Assembly: GCF_008017545.1 (NCBI RefSeq)
Contig: NZ_VRTZ01000001.1
Span: 895,741 to 959,740, forward strand
DNA length: 64,000 nt
DNA from: Homoserinibacter sp. GY 40078
GTDB lineage: Bacteria; Actinomycetota; Actinomycetes; Actinomycetales; Microbacteriaceae
Direction of reading: 5' to 3'
Below the pieces are notes generated by a model that saw nothing but the letters and a program-made list of their open reading frames with translations, searched no databases and was not told the origin of the DNA. Position numbers and translations under genes: made by a program. This document shows positions 46,862-56,452 of the stretch, one piece after another. Each line of letters starts with the position of its first letter. Position 1 is the stretch's first letter.

Positions 46862-46924
46862 AGCGCCGCCAGAACCTCGCGAGAGGGGACACCTCGGGTC
46901 GGAGGCCCGGGCACCGGCGGCGCT
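46862..46924 (+). other. Structured leader upstream of rpsM
   Basis: AGCGCCGCC (46862-46870) and GGCGGCGCT (46916-46924) form a perfect nine-base-pair closing stem. The enclosed 45 bases contain the palindrome CCTCGCGAGAGG and further GC-rich complementary stretches. It fills most of the rpmJ-rpsM gap and ends about 37 bases before rpsM, so it may regulate the downstream genes. Confidence 0.45.
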
Positions 46925-46960
46925 CCACACCTCCGAACGACTCCATAAGGAGAAGCCGAC

Positions 46961-47341
46961 ATGGCACGTCTCGCCGGCGTCGACATCCCGCGCGATAAGC
47001 GCGTGGAAGTCGCTCTGACGTACATCTACGGCGTGGGCCGCACTCGTGCGCTCGCGACGCTCAAGGAGACCGGGATCTCCGGTGACATCCGCGTGAAGGA
47101 TCTGACCGACGACCAGCTCGTCGCCCTTCGCGACTACATCGAAGGCAACTTCAAGGTCGAGGGAGACCTGCGCCGCGAGGTGCAGGCCGACATCCGCCGC
47201 AAGGTCGAGATCGGCTCCTACGAGGGCCTCCGCCACCGCCGCGGCCTGCCCGTTCGCGGTCAGCGCACCAAGACCAACGCACGCACTCGCAAGGGCCCGA
47301 AGCGCACCGTGGCCGGCAAGAAGAAGGCAGGTAAGAAGTAA
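46961..47341 (+). CDS. rpsM: 30S ribosomal protein S13
   Basis: A 126-residue protein of the 30S head contacting the P-site t[23 protein letters not shown], then [16 protein letters not shown], and the basic tail [20 protein letters not shown] are diagnostic. AAGGAGAAG precedes the ATG; the stop overlaps the rpsK ATG by one base. Confidence 0.97.
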   Translation: MARLAGVDIPRDKRVEVALTYIYGVGRTRALATLKETGISGDIRVKDLTDDQLVALRDYIEGNFKVEGDLRREVQADIRRKVEIGSYEGLRHRRGLPVRGQRTKTNARTRKGPKRTVAGKKKAGKK

Positions 47342-47739
47342 TGGCTGCTCCGAAGGCCGCCGCGCGCAAGCCGCGCCGCAAGGAGAAGAAGAACGTCGCC
47401 GTGGGCCAGGCTCACATCAAGTCGACCTTCAACAACACCATCGTCTCGATCACCGACCCCTCGGGCGCCGTCATCAGCTGGGCGTCCTCGGGTGGGGTGG
47501 GCTTCAAGGGCTCGCGCAAGTCGACCCCCTACGCCGCGCAGCTCGCCGCCGAGTCGGCCGCGCGCCAGGCGCAGGAGCACGGCATGAAGAAGGTGGACGT
47601 CTTCGTCAAGGGCCCGGGCTCCGGGCGCGAGACGGCGATCCGCTCGCTTCAGGCCGCGGGCCTCGAGGTCGGCAGCATCAACGACGTGACGCCGCAGGCG
47701 CACAACGGATGCCGCCCGCCGAAGCGTCGTCGCGTCTAA
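47341..47739 (+). CDS. rpsK: 30S ribosomal protein S11
   Basis: A 132-residue protein of the 30S platform. [20 protein letters not shown] and the C-terminal [16 protein letters not shown] are diagnostic, including the Asn-Gly that is an isoAsp site in E. coli. In most actinobacteria rpsD follows; here the next gene is rpoA. Confidence 0.97.
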   Translation: MAAPKAAARKPRRKEKKNVAVGQAHIKSTFNNTIVSITDPSGAVISWASSGGVGFKGSRKSTPYAAQLAAESAARQAQEHGMKKVDVFVKGPGSGRETAIRSLQAAGLEVGSINDVTPQAHNGCRPPKRRRV

Positions 47740-47748
47740 CTCTTTCGT

Positions 47749-47837
47749 CGGTCGAGCGGCGCGCGTCGTGAGGCTCACGGGACCATCGCACGGTGGTGGT
47801 CCCGACGCGCATCCCGAATCCGCTGCTCGATCGACCG
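47749..47837 (+). other. Structured leader between rpsK and rpoA
   Basis: Nested complementary segments stack into one long hairpin: CGGTCGA (47749-47755) with TCGACCG (47831-47837), GCGCGTC (47761-47767) with GACGCGC (47804-47810), and GGGACCA (47779-47785) with TGGTCCC (47797-47803). There is no T-run. It occupies the place where rpsD normally lies and ends about 90 bases before rpoA. Confidence 0.5.
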
Positions 47838-47929
47838 GTACTCCATAACTCAACATCACGGCGGCCCAGCCACCCGCCGCAACTGTCGTGGGCGTCATAT
47901 GGCGGACGCCCTCGCCGAAAGGAAACCAC

Positions 47930-48919
47930 GTGCTCATCGCACAGCGTCCCACGCTCTCGGAGGAGAGCATCTCGGAGTTCCGCTCCGCGTTCGTCATCGA
48001 GCCCCTCGAGCCCGGCTTCGGCTACACGCTCGGCAACTCGCTGCGTCGCACCCTTCTCTCGTCGATTCCCGGCGCGGCCGTCACGAGCATCCGCCTCGAC
48101 GGCATCCAGCACGAGTTCGACACCATCCCCGGTGTCCGTGAGGACGTCGTCGAGATCGTCCTCAACATCAAGAACCTGGTCGTCTCCAGCGAGCACGACG
48201 AGCCGATCACGGCCTACCTGCGCAAGCAGGGTGCCGGTCAGGTCACCGCGGCCGACATCTCGGCTCCCGCGGGCGTCGAGATCCACAACCCCGAGCTCGT
48301 GATCGCGACCCTCAACGAGAAGGCGAAGTTCGACCTCGAGCTCACCATCGAGCGCGGCCGCGGATACGTCTCGGCCACGCAGAACCGCAGCGAGTTCAGC
48401 GAGGCCGGCCAGATCCCGGTCGACTCGATCTACTCGCCCGTGCTGAAGGTCACCTACCGCGTCGAGGCCACTCGTGCCGGTGAGCGCACCGACTTCGACC
48501 GCCTCGTCGTCGACGTCGAGACGAAGCCGGCGATCTCGCCGCGCGACGCGATCGCCTCCGCCGGTCGCACGCTCGTCGAGCTGTTCGGTCTCGCCCGCGA
48601 GCTGAACACCGCGGCCGAGGGCATCGAGATCGGCCCCGCGCCGGTGGACGCGGTGCTGTCGAACGAGCTGTCGATGCCCATCGAGGACCTCGACCTCTCG
48701 GTGCGCAGCTACAACTGCCTCAAGCGCGAGGGCATCAACACCGTCAGCGAGCTCGTCGCCCTTTCGGAGACGCAGCTCATGAACATCCGCAACTTCGGTC
48801 AGAAGTCCGTGGATGAGGTGAAGGACAAGCTCGTCGAGCTCGGTCTGTCGCTGAAGGACAGCGTGCCCGGATTCGACGGCGCCCACTTCTACGGCGGATA
48901 CGACGACGAGACCGTCTGA
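47930..48919 (+). CDS. rpoA: RNA polymerase alpha subunit
   Basis: A 329-residue subunit. The N-terminal assembly domain shows [20 protein letters not shown] and the C-terminal domain [20 protein letters not shown], which binds UP elements and activators. GTG 47930 has AAAGGAAA upstream; an in-frame ATG at 47888 adds residues not in the family. Length is standard. Confidence 0.97.
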   Translation: MLIAQRPTLSEESISEFRSAFVIEPLEPGFGYTLGNSLRRTLLSSIPGAAVTSIRLDGIQHEFDTIPGVREDVVEIVLNIKNLVVSSEHDEPITAYLRKQGAGQVTAADISAPAGVEIHNPELVIATLNEKAKFDLELTIERGRGYVSATQNRSEFSEAGQIPVDSIYSPVLKVTYRVEATRAGERTDFDRLVVDVETKPAISPRDAIASAGRTLVELFGLARELNTAAEGIEIGPAPVDAVLSNELSMPIEDLDLSVRSYNCLKREGINTVSELVALSETQLMNIRNFGQKSVDEVKDKLVELGLSLKDSVPGFDGAHFYGGYDDETV

Positions 48920-48959
48920 GTCCGTCTGACCTGACACACATTCTGGAGAACGACTGATC

Positions 48960-49508
48960 ATGCCCCAGCCCACCAAGGGTCCCCGTCTCGGCGGCGGTCC
49001 GGCGCACGAGCGCCTGCTGCTCGCGAACCTCGCCGCGGCCCTCTTCACCCACAAGAGCATCACGACCACCGAGACGAAGGCCAAGCGCCTGCGTCCGCTC
49101 GCCGAGCGTCTCATCACGTTCGCGAAGCGCGGCGACCTTCACTCGCGCCGTCGCGTGCTGTCGGTCATCGGCGACAAGACCGTCGTGCACGTTCTCTTCA
49201 CCGAGATCGCGCCGCTCGTCGCCGAGCGTGAGGGTGGCTACACCCGCATCACGAAGATCGGCAACCGCAAGGGCGACAACGCGCCCATGGCCGTCATCGA
49301 GCTCGTGCTCGAGCCGGTCGTGAAGAAGCCGGCGTCCTCGAAGAAGTCCGCCGCGCGCACCGAGGCCCCGAAGGCCGAGCCGGTCGCCGAGGAGACCCCG
49401 GTCGAGGAGACCCCCGCTGAGGAGGCTCCGGTCGAAGAGACCGAGGCTCCCGCTGAGGAAGCTCCCGCCGACGCCGAGGCGCCTGCCGAGGAGTCCGAGG
49501 AGAAGTAA
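48960..49508 (+). CDS. rplQ: 50S ribosomal protein L17 with acidic C-terminal tail
   Basis: The L17 core (residues 1-118) includes [20 protein letters not shown] and [20 protein letters not shown]. It is followed by about 60 residues of Glu/Pro/Ala repeats such as [20 protein letters not shown], giving 182 residues in total against about 127 in E. coli. The tail is strongly acidic, unlike the basic extensions on L15. Last gene of this operon. Confidence 0.95.
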   Translation: MPQPTKGPRLGGGPAHERLLLANLAAALFTHKSITTTETKAKRLRPLAERLITFAKRGDLHSRRRVLSVIGDKTVVHVLFTEIAPLVAEREGGYTRITKIGNRKGDNAPMAVIELVLEPVVKKPASSKKSAARTEAPKAEPVAEETPVEETPAEEAPVEETEAPAEEAPADAEAPAEESEEK

Positions 49509-49529
49509 CTCCTCGCTCGTACGCCGAGA

Positions 49530-49560
49530 GACCCCGCCCCCACCCGGGCGGGGTCTTTCT
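49530..49560 (+). terminator. Terminator after rplQ
   Basis: GACCCCGCCC (49530-49539) pairs with GGGCGGGGTC (49546-49555) over ten bases and is followed by TTTCT. Confidence 0.85.
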
Positions 49561-49565
49561 CGTTC

Positions 49566-49641
49566 CGCCCATAGACATGTCTACGGACAGATAGACACCG
49601 CCGCGCGGGTGTCCGGCGCGTCAGAGACATGTCTATGGCGC
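49566..49641. repeat. Imperfect palindrome with TAGACATGTCTA boxes
   Basis: TAGACATGTCTA is a perfect 12-base palindrome at 49572-49583, and AGACATGTCTA recurs at 49625-49635. The 13-base CATAGACATGTCT is present at 49570-49582 and as its inverse at 49625-49637, so the whole stretch is a larger imperfect inverted repeat with GACAC/GTGTC inside (about 49594-49612). It lies between convergent genes. Confidence 0.65.
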
Positions 49642-51546
49642 CTAGACGGGACGGGGGAGCGACTCGTCGGCTAGCTCGTCGCGCAGCGGAGGCAGCGCCG
49701 CCAGACGCTGCAGCGCCTCCTTGATCGAGGCGGTAAAGATCCGCGCCCCCGCGTGACCGAAGTGCACCTGATCGCGCGCGAGCTCGTCGAGATGCGGCTG
49801 GATGGCGGCGTGCCAGTCGGCCAGCTCGACATTGCGGTGCTGCCACGCAAACGCCGCGAGACGCTCGTTGACCGTCGGGATCCAGTCCCGCGGTGCTTGC
49901 GCTGTCACCACCACGAGCTCCCTCTCGGGTCCGATCACCGCGCGCACCTTTTCAAGGGTGTCGGTGCTCACCGATCCGTTCGTGCCGAGCGCCAGCACCA
50001 CGACCGTGCGGAGCCGCCCCGACTCGCGCAGCTTCTTCAGGATGTCGGGTGCCGTCCACATCTGGCGCGACACGACCGCGTCGATCCCGATGCCGGGGAA
50101 CGCCTCCTGCAGTTCAGGGACCGCGGCCAGCATCACCGAGTCGCCGATCGCCGTGATCGAATCGCCCTGCAACTGCATGGGCGGGCCGGAGGGGCGAGGC
50201 GGTGCGCTCGGATCCGCGGTCGGCGGCGGGGTGGGCGAGGGGCTCTGGGCGGCCCGTTCCCCCGCCTCGATGCGACTCTCGACCTCCGAGGTGGCGGGTT
50301 GGATCACGAGCGCGACGGCGGTGCCGGTCGCGCCGCCCAGCACGAGCACGAGACCGGCTGTGCTCGCCACGGCCGCCGCGCGCGAACGACGCCACCCGGC
50401 CGCCCATGACCGCCACGCGCTCCGGAATCCGTGCCGGCGGATGGGCTGCTCGACGAAGCGGAAGCTGAGCGCCGCGGCGATCAACGTGATCCCGAGCGCG
50501 ACACCGCCGAGCGCCCAGGCGAGGCCGGTATCGGAGGTCCAGGTCGGCAGCGCCGCCGCGAGCAGCACGAACACGGGCCAGTGCCACAGGTAGATTCCGT
50601 AGCTGCGTACCCCGACCCACCTCAGCGGCCTGACGTCGAGCGCTCGGGCGAGAGGCGATCCGGGGACGAGGCACGCGACGATCACGACGGCGGTGAGCAC
50701 CGCCACGCCGAGTAGCCCTCCGCGGTACGCCCAGTCGGCTGTGCCCGGCATCACCGCCGAGAGCACCGCGAGGCCGGCGAGAGCAGCGACGCCGAGCGTC
50801 CCGAGCAGCGCGCGGCTCCACCGCGACCACTCGAGCACGCGAGGCGACCACCACTGCGTCACGACCGCGACGAGGGCGCCGAGCGTCAGCCCGAACGCAT
50901 GCGTGCCGGTGCCGTAGTAGACCGACGTGGGCGATCCCGGATCGAGCAGCAGCGCCATCGCCAGTGCGGATGCGGCGGTCGCCACCGCGAGCACGACGAT
51001 GCGCGCGGGCCGCCCGAGTCGCACGAGCACGATCAGCAGCACGAGGGGCCAGAGCAGGTAGAACTGCTCCTCAACGGCGAGCGACCACAGGTTTCGGAAC
51101 AGCTCCGGCGTCGACTCGGTGAAGTACTCCGACCCGGTTGCGATGAAATACCAGTTGCTCGAGAACGTGAGCGCCGTGAGCAGCTGCGCGCCGAGGCCCA
51201 CGAGCACGTCCCCGCCGACCACGACCGCCAGCGTGCTGCATGCCAGCAGCAGCACCACGAGTGCGGGCAGCAGCCGCCGAGCCCGCCGCTTCCAGAACGC
51301 ACCGAGCCGGATGCGTCCGGTGCGGGTGCGCTCTGCGAGCAGGAGGCGCGTGATGATGAACCCGCTGACGACGAAGAACACGTCGACCCCGAGATACCCG
51401 CCGACGAGCGCCCCCGGCGTCAGGTGGAACGCGACCACGACAGCGACGGCGAATGCGCGCAGGCCGTCGAGCCCGGCGACGCGGGGCGTCGTCGGGGCCG
51501 TCTGGGGCGCGGTCGCGGCACCGGAGGAGTTGCTCGGGGAGGTCAT
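49642..51546 (-). CDS. Acyltransferase 3 (OafA/YrhL-like) with C-terminal SGNH domain
   Basis: A 634-residue membrane protein that probably O-acetylates a surface polysaccharide or peptidoglycan. The AT3 domain starts VAGLDGLRAFAVAVVVAFHL (His of the family motif) and has FFVVSGFIITRLLL and FRNLWSLAVEEQFYLLWPLV; about ten membrane helices follow. A Pro/Ser-rich linker (PSPTPPPTADPSAPPRPSGP) joins an extracytoplasmic SGNH-type domain with AIGDSVML (Ser) and a DQVHFGHAG motif (Asp/His). I use ATG 51546; the longer open frame reaching 51924 is antisense to truA. Divergent from truA, 33 bases apart. Confidence 0.9.
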   Translation of the reverse strand: MTSPSNSSGAATAPQTAPTTPRVAGLDGLRAFAVAVVVAFHLTPGALVGGYLGVDVFFVVSGFIITRLLLAERTRTGRIRLGAFWKRRARRLLPALVVLLLACSTLAVVVGGDVLVGLGAQLLTALTFSSNWYFIATGSEYFTESTPELFRNLWSLAVEEQFYLLWPLVLLIVLVRLGRPARIVVLAVATAASALAMALLLDPGSPTSVYYGTGTHAFGLTLGALVAVVTQWWSPRVLEWSRWSRALLGTLGVAALAGLAVLSAVMPGTADWAYRGGLLGVAVLTAVVIVACLVPGSPLARALDVRPLRWVGVRSYGIYLWHWPVFVLLAAALPTWTSDTGLAWALGGVALGITLIAAALSFRFVEQPIRRHGFRSAWRSWAAGWRRSRAAAVASTAGLVLVLGGATGTAVALVIQPATSEVESRIEAGERAAQSPSPTPPPTADPSAPPRPSGPPMQLQGDSITAIGDSVMLAAVPELQEAFPGIGIDAVVSRQMWTAPDILKKLRESGRLRTVVVLALGTNGSVSTDTLEKVRAVIGPERELVVVTAQAPRDWIPTVNERLAAFAWQHRNVELADWHAAIQPHLDELARDQVHFGHAGARIFTASIKEALQRLAALPPLRDELADESLPRPV

Positions 51547-51567
51547 GGTCGGAGTTCCAGAACAGCC

Positions 51568-51573
51568 TAAGCT
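51568..51573 (+). promoter_or_regulatory. -10 element of truA, leaderless spacing
   Basis: TAAGCT ends six bases before the truA GTG and no ribosome-binding site is present, the arrangement expected for leaderless transcripts in actinobacteria. Confidence 0.5.
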
Positions 51574-51579
51574 CGCTTC

Positions 51580-52479
51580 GTGAACAACCCGGAAGCACCT
51601 GTGCGTGTGCGGTTGGATCTCGCCTACGACGGGTCCGACTTCACGGGTTGGGCGCGTCAACCCGGCCTGCGCACGGTGCAGGGCGTCCTCGAGGATGCCC
51701 TCGGGACGATCCTCGGGGGCGAGCCGTGTCGGCTCACGGTCGCCGGCCGCACGGATGTCGGGGTGCACGCGATCGGTCAGGTCGCCCACGTCGACCTCGA
51801 GCCCGCCCAGCTCGCGCGCCTCGATCGGCGTCCTCGGGGCCGTGGAGCGGGAGCGGCGGGAGTGGAGTCGCTCGCGCGGCGTCTGAACGGAGTGGTGGGC
51901 CAGGCGGCCGACGTGCAGGTGCATCGCGCCTCGGTGGCCTCGGCCGGATTCGATGCCCGCTTCTCGGCCGAATGGCGCCGCTACTCCTATCGGATCGCCG
52001 ACGCCGCTGCGCTGCGCGATCCCCGTTCGCGAGCGTTCACCTTATGGCATCCGTCGGAGCTGGATCTGGACGCGATGGATGCCGCCGCACGCAGCCTGCT
52101 CGGGTTGCACGACTTCGCCGCCTACTGCCGTCCCCGTGAGGGCGCGACCACCATCCGCACCCTGCAGGCGTTTTCGTGGAGCCGCGACGCCGACGGCGTG
52201 CTGATCGCCGAGGTGCGCGCAGACGCGTTCTGCCACAGCATGGTGCGCGCCCTGGTCGGCGCGTGCGTCGCCGCAGGCGAGGGGCGTTTCGATCCATCGC
52301 GTGCCGCCGGCATCCGCGATGAGGCGGTTCGGACGAGCGAGTTCATCGTCGTGCCGTCGCGCGGGCTCACGCTCATGGAGGTCGGATACCCGCCGGATGC
52401 CGAGCTCGCGGCCCGCGCGGAGCGCACCCGGGCCCGCCGCGACACGCCCGGCTTGCCGGACGAGGGCCCGATCGACTAA
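51580..52479 (+). CDS. truA: tRNA pseudouridine(38-40) synthase
   Basis: A 299-residue enzyme that isomerises uridines in the anticodon arm. The catalytic Asp is D59 in [14 protein letters not shown]; the C-terminal half contains [17 protein letters not shown] and [16 protein letters not shown]. An Arg/Gly-rich insertion of about 20 residues ([18 protein letters not shown]) and a charged C-terminal extension make it longer than E. coli TruA (270). GTG start. Its last bases overlap the rplM promoter. Confidence 0.95.
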   Translation: MNNPEAPVRVRLDLAYDGSDFTGWARQPGLRTVQGVLEDALGTILGGEPCRLTVAGRTDVGVHAIGQVAHVDLEPAQLARLDRRPRGRGAGAAGVESLARRLNGVVGQAADVQVHRASVASAGFDARFSAEWRRYSYRIADAAALRDPRSRAFTLWHPSELDLDAMDAAARSLLGLHDFAAYCRPREGATTIRTLQAFSWSRDADGVLIAEVRADAFCHSMVRALVGACVAAGEGRFDPSRAAGIRDEAVRTSEFIVVPSRGLTLMEVGYPPDAELAARAERTRARRDTPGLPDEGPID

Positions 52480-52482
52480 TCT
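52453..52482 (+). promoter_or_regulatory. Promoter of rplM-rpsI
   Basis: TTGCCG (52453-52458) and TAATCT (52477-52482) are 18 bases apart. The -10 overlaps the truA stop codon. The leader of about 120 bases up to rplM is otherwise empty. Confidence 0.65.
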
Positions 52483-52609
52483 GTTCAGGTTGTCCGCGCG
52501 CCGTGCGGCGACCAGTTGGGCCCTCCACCGCCGGGTTCCCGCGCTTCGCGCGAGGAACGCGCACCGGAGCGGGATTCACGAACATCACCGACAAGAAAGC
52601 AGTCAATCC

Positions 52610-53056
52610 GTGACGCGTACGTTCAGCCCGCGGCCGTCGGACATCAAGCGCGAGTGGATCGTCATCGACGCCACCGACATCGTGCTCGGTCGTCTCGCGA
52701 GCCACGCCGCCGCGATCCTCCGTGGCAAGCACAAGCCCACCTTCGCTCCCCACATGGACATGGGCGACTTCGTCATCATCGTGAACGCCGACAAGGTCGC
52801 GCTCACCGGTGCGAAGCTCGAGCAGAAGAAGGCCTACCGCCACTCCGGCTACCCGGGCGGCCTCTCGGCGACCTCCTACTCGGAGCTCCTCGAGAAGCAC
52901 CCCACCCGCGCGGTCGAGAAGGCCATCCGCGGCATGCTGCCGAAGAACTCGCTGGGTCGCGCCCAGATCAAGAAGCTGAAGGTGTACGCAGGCGGCGAGC
53001 ACCCGCACGCCGCGCAGCAGCCCAAGCCCTACACCCTCACCCAGGTCGCGCAGTAA
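52610..53056 (+). CDS. rplM: 50S ribosomal protein L13
   Basis: A 148-residue early-assembly protein. [40 protein letters not shown] and [20 protein letters not shown] are diagnostic. The start is GTG 52610 ([15 protein letters not shown]); the ribosome site is weak (AAGAAAG). Confidence 0.97.
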   Translation: MTRTFSPRPSDIKREWIVIDATDIVLGRLASHAAAILRGKHKPTFAPHMDMGDFVIIVNADKVALTGAKLEQKKAYRHSGYPGGLSATSYSELLEKHPTRAVEKAIRGMLPKNSLGRAQIKKLKVYAGGEHPHAAQQPKPYTLTQVAQ

Positions 53057-53085
53057 GCGCCGAGAGACTTTCAAGGACATCACTG

Positions 53086-53574
53086 ATGGCGAAGATCGAA
53101 GACACCCTGTCCGGCGAGGCGCTCTCCAGCTTCTCGACCGAGACCCCGGCCGACGAGGCGCCCCGCGCCCCCCGCGCCATTCTCAGCGTTCCCGGTGCGG
53201 CCGTCGGCCGCCGCAAGGAGGCCATCGCGCGCGTGCGCATCGCCCCCGGCGCGGGCGAGTTCACCGTGAACGGCCGCACGCTTGAGGACTACTTCCCGAA
53301 CAAGCTGCACCAGCAGCTGATCAACGACCCGTTCAAGGTGCTCGACCTGCTCGGCGCCTACGACGTGAAGGCGAAGATCACCGGCGGTGGCCCCTCCGGC
53401 CAGGCCGGTGCGCTGCGCCTCGCGATCGCGCGTGCGCTCAACGAGATCGACCGCGAGAACAACCGCCCGGCGCTCAAGAAGGCGGGCTTCCTCTCGCGCG
53501 ACGCTCGCGTCATCGAGCGCAAGAAGGCCGGTCTCAAGAAGGCCCGCAAGGCCTCGCAGTTCTCGAAGCGCTGA
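53086..53574 (+). CDS. rpsI: 30S ribosomal protein S9 with N-terminal extension
   Basis: The S9 core begins [20 protein letters not shown] and ends with the P-site-contacting tail [11 protein letters not shown]. About 36 residues precede it ([20 protein letters not shown]), giving 162 residues against 130 in E. coli, a common actinobacterial feature. Paired with rplM as usual; 29 bases apart. Confidence 0.96.
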   Translation: MAKIEDTLSGEALSSFSTETPADEAPRAPRAILSVPGAAVGRRKEAIARVRIAPGAGEFTVNGRTLEDYFPNKLHQQLINDPFKVLDLLGAYDVKAKITGGGPSGQAGALRLAIARALNEIDRENNRPALKKAGFLSRDARVIERKKAGLKKARKASQFSKR

Positions 53575-53589
53575 TCCGAGTCCTGGCGC

Positions 53590-54957
53590 ATGCCGCGTCT
53601 CTTCGGCACTGACGGGGTCCGGGGGCTGGCGAACGGTGAGGTCATCACCGCCGACCTGGCCCTCGGCCTCGCGCAGGCTGCTGCCCGCGTGCTCACGCAG
53701 GGCCGCCACGCGGATCATGTCCGCGGGGAGGGCCGGCGTTCGCGTGCCGTGATCGCTCGCGATCCGCGCGTCTCCGGTGAGTTCATCTCGGCCGCGGTCG
53801 CCGCAGGGCTCGCCAGTTCTGGCATCGACGTGCTCGACGCGGGCGTGATCCCGACGCCGGCGGCCGCGTTCCTCGTGGGCGACATCGGCGCCGACTTCGG
53901 CGTCATGGTGTCGGCGTCGCACAACCCGGCGCCCGACAACGGCATCAAGTTCTTCGCGATCGGCGGGGTCAAGCTGCCCGACGAGGTCGAGGACCGCATC
54001 GAGGCGGCCCTCGCTCAGCCGAAGCTGGCGCCGACCGGAGCCGGTGTCGGACGCATCCGTCGTTTCTCGGACGCCGAGGATCGCTACCTGCTCCACCTGC
54101 TCGGCACCCTCGACGTGCGGCTCGACGGCATCTCGGTCGTGATAGATGCGGCGCACGGCGCGGCCGCGGGTGTCTCGCCGCAGGTGTTCGCGGATGCGGG
54201 CGCGACGGTCACCGTGATCGGTGCCGACCCCGACGGCCTCAACATCAACGACGGTGTCGGCTCGACCCACCTGGAGACCCTGCAGGAGGCGGTGCGCCTC
54301 ACGGGCGCCGACCTCGGCATCGCCCACGACGGCGACGCCGACCGCTGCCTCGCGGTGGACGCCACGGGCGCCGTGATCGACGGCGACCAGATCATGGCGA
54401 TCCTCGCGCTCTCGCTCAAGCGCCGGGGTCTCCTCGCGCACGACACCCTCGCGGTCACGACGATGAGCAACCTCGGACTGCGGATCGCGATGGAGCAGCA
54501 CGAGGTGCACCTCGTCGAGACCGCCGTGGGCGACCGCTACGTGCTCGAAGCGATGAACGAGGGTGGGCTGACCCTGGGCGGCGAGCAGTCGGGGCACATC
54601 ATCTTCCGCGAGCACGCCACGACGGGCGATGGCATCCTCACCGGCCTCCAGCTGGCCGCGGAGATGGTGCGAACGGGCAAGAGCCTCGCCGAGCTCGCTG
54701 CGGTGATGACCGTCCTTCCTCAGGTGCTCGTGAATGTGCGAGGCGTCGATCATCACGCGCTCGCCGGCGACGAGGTCATCGCGGATGCCGTCCGCGCCCA
54801 CACGGCGGCGCTCGGCGGGGAGGGGCGGGTGCTGCTGCGCCCGTCCGGAACCGAGCCGCTCGTCCGCGTGATGGTCGAGGCGCGCGACGCGGAGCGCGCG
54901 CAGAGCATCGCCGACGAGCTCGCGGGAATCGTCCGCGAACGTCTCGCGTTGTCGTAG
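53590..54957 (+). CDS. glmM: Phosphoglucosamine mutase
   Basis: A 455-residue enzyme converting glucosamine-6-phosphate to glucosamine-1-phosphate for UDP-GlcNAc synthesis. [20 protein letters not shown] at the start, active-site Ser110 in [17 protein letters not shown], metal-binding [11 protein letters not shown] and the sugar loop GGEQSGHII are all present. It acts directly after GlmS, encoded 1.5 kb downstream. Confidence 0.97.
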   Translation: MPRLFGTDGVRGLANGEVITADLALGLAQAAARVLTQGRHADHVRGEGRRSRAVIARDPRVSGEFISAAVAAGLASSGIDVLDAGVIPTPAAAFLVGDIGADFGVMVSASHNPAPDNGIKFFAIGGVKLPDEVEDRIEAALAQPKLAPTGAGVGRIRRFSDAEDRYLLHLLGTLDVRLDGISVVIDAAHGAAAGVSPQVFADAGATVTVIGADPDGLNINDGVGSTHLETLQEAVRLTGADLGIAHDGDADRCLAVDATGAVIDGDQIMAILALSLKRRGLLAHDTLAVTTMSNLGLRIAMEQHEVHLVETAVGDRYVLEAMNEGGLTLGGEQSGHIIFREHATTGDGILTGLQLAAEMVRTGKSLAELAAVMTVLPQVLVNVRGVDHHALAGDEVIADAVRAHTAALGGEGRVLLRPSGTEPLVRVMVEARDAERAQSIADELAGIVRERLALS

Positions 54958-54982
54958 ACCAGACGACAACGAGGAGGACCAC

Positions 54983-55435
54983 ATGCCGCTGACCGGCGAG
55001 TACGAGCCCAGCACATCCGAGTGGGCACGCACGCAGGCGGAAACGTTCGAGGCGACCAACGGAGCCGAGGCGAACGAGCTGCGCGGCAAGCCGATCATCG
55101 TGCTCACCTCGGTGGGTGCGCAGTCCGGGAAGCTTCGCAAGAACGCGCTCATGCGCGTGGAGCACGACGGCGTGTACGCGGTGGTCGCGTCGCGCGGAGG
55201 TGCCCCGACGCATCCGGCCTGGTACCACAACCTCGTCGCGAATCCCCATGTCGAGCTGCACGACCGTGGCGGCAAGGGTGACTACCTCGCCCGCGAGGTC
55301 ACCGGGGATGAGAAGGCGACGTGGTGGGCGCGCGCGACGGCAGTCTGGCCCGACTACGACGCGTACCAGAAGAAGACCGAGCGCCCCATCCCGGTGTTCG
55401 TTCTGGAGCCGATCGCGGAGTTGGCGACGCGCTAG
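54983..55435 (+). CDS. Ddn-family nitroreductase / deazaflavin-dependent oxidoreductase
   Basis: A 150-residue flavin-split-barrel protein. The family pattern is visible as [20 protein letters not shown] and the aromatic/His stretch [20 protein letters not shown], which binds the deazaflavin cofactor in Ddn-type enzymes. It is therefore likely to be F420H2-dependent, but the substrate is unknown. AGGAGGACC precedes ATG 54983. Its stop shares CTAG (55432-55435) with the stop of the convergent coaA. Confidence 0.88.
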   Translation: MPLTGEYEPSTSEWARTQAETFEATNGAEANELRGKPIIVLTSVGAQSGKLRKNALMRVEHDGVYAVVASRGGAPTHPAWYHNLVANPHVELHDRGGKGDYLAREVTGDEKATWWARATAVWPDYDAYQKKTERPIPVFVLEPIAELATR

Positions 55436-56382
55436 ATCTTGCGGATGAGCACACTCGACACCGTGTGATCCGGCGCCTTGCGCAGCACGAGCGAGGCGCG
55501 TGCACGCGTCGGTGCGATGTTCTGCTCGAGGTTCGGGCCGTTGATCTCGTCCCAGATCGACCGCGCCCGGGCCGTGGCGTCCTCTTCGGTGAGGGCCGCA
55601 TAGCGGTGGAAGTACGAGCGCGGGTCCGAGAACGCGCCGCGCTGCAGGCGGAGGAAGCGATCCACGTACCAGCGCTCGATGTCGGAGGTGCGCGCGTCGA
55701 CGTACACGGTGAAGTCGAAGAGGTCGCTGACGGCGAGCTGCGCATCCGAGCCGGGGGGCTGCAGCACGTTGAGCCCCTCGACGATGAGGATGTCGGGCTG
55801 GCGCACCACGATCTCGGCATCCGGGACGATGTCGTAGACGAGGTGCGAGTACACGGGTGCGCGCACCTCCTCGACGCCGCTCTTCACCCGACTCACGAAC
55901 CGCAGCAGCGCCCGGCGGTCGTAGCTCTCCGGGAAGCCCTTGCGGGTCATGAGCCCGCGGCGCCCGAGCTCGGCGTTCGGCAGGAGGAAGCCGTCGGTCG
56001 TGACCAGCTCGACCCGGGGTGTGTCGTCCCACCGGGCCAGCAGCTCGCGCAGCAGGCGCGCGATGGTCGACTTGCCGACGGCCACCGACCCGGCGATGCC
56101 GATCACGAAAGGCGTCGGGGCGTCATCCTCGTGGCCGAGGAACTGCCGCGTCGAACGGTGCAGGCTGCGCGCCCCCACCGCGTACAGGTTCAGGAGCCGG
56201 CTGAGCGGCACGTACACCTCGGCCACCTCGCGCAGGTCGAGCGCGTCGCCGAGACCGCGCAACCGTACGAGCTCCTCCTCGGTGAGCGGGTTCGCCGCCG
56301 CCGGAGCGAGGGCCGCCCACTCCGCGCGGTCGAGCTCGAGGAACGGGGTCGCGGGCGCTTCGCGGTCTGCGGGCTCAGACAT
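55432..56382 (-). CDS. coaA: Pantothenate kinase (type I)
   Basis: A 316-residue enzyme that commits pantothenate to coenzyme A synthesis. The P-loop is GSVAVGKST (98-106); [12 protein letters not shown] and [15 protein letters not shown] are family motifs, and [20 protein letters not shown] is in the C-terminal part. ATG 56382 gives the family length, with GGAGGG close upstream; the longer open frame overlaps the glmS start. Divergent from glmS by 70 bases. Confidence 0.95.
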   Translation of the reverse strand: MSEPADREAPATPFLELDRAEWAALAPAAANPLTEEELVRLRGLGDALDLREVAEVYVPLSRLLNLYAVGARSLHRSTRQFLGHEDDAPTPFVIGIAGSVAVGKSTIARLLRELLARWDDTPRVELVTTDGFLLPNAELGRRGLMTRKGFPESYDRRALLRFVSRVKSGVEEVRAPVYSHLVYDIVPDAEIVVRQPDILIVEGLNVLQPPGSDAQLAVSDLFDFTVYVDARTSDIERWYVDRFLRLQRGAFSDPRSYFHRYAALTEEDATARARSIWDEINGPNLEQNIAPTRARASLVLRKAPDHTVSSVLIRKI

Positions 56383-56439
56383 CCCTCCGAGCGTAGTCCT
56401 GTGCGGGCCGCCGCACGGCTCGCTCCCGAGCCCGTCGCC

Positions 56440-56445
56440 TAGGAT
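56440..56445 (+). promoter_or_regulatory. -10 element of glmS, leaderless spacing
   Basis: TAGGAT ends seven bases before the glmS ATG and there is no ribosome-binding site. The 70-base gap to coaA leaves no room for a glmS ribozyme. Confidence 0.5.
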
Positions 56446-56452
56446 CGACACC

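Noticed and set aside
56383-56452. glmS ribozyme
   Set aside because: Only 70 bases separate coaA and glmS, and a -10 hexamer lies seven bases from the ATG, so no ribozyme can fit in the leader.
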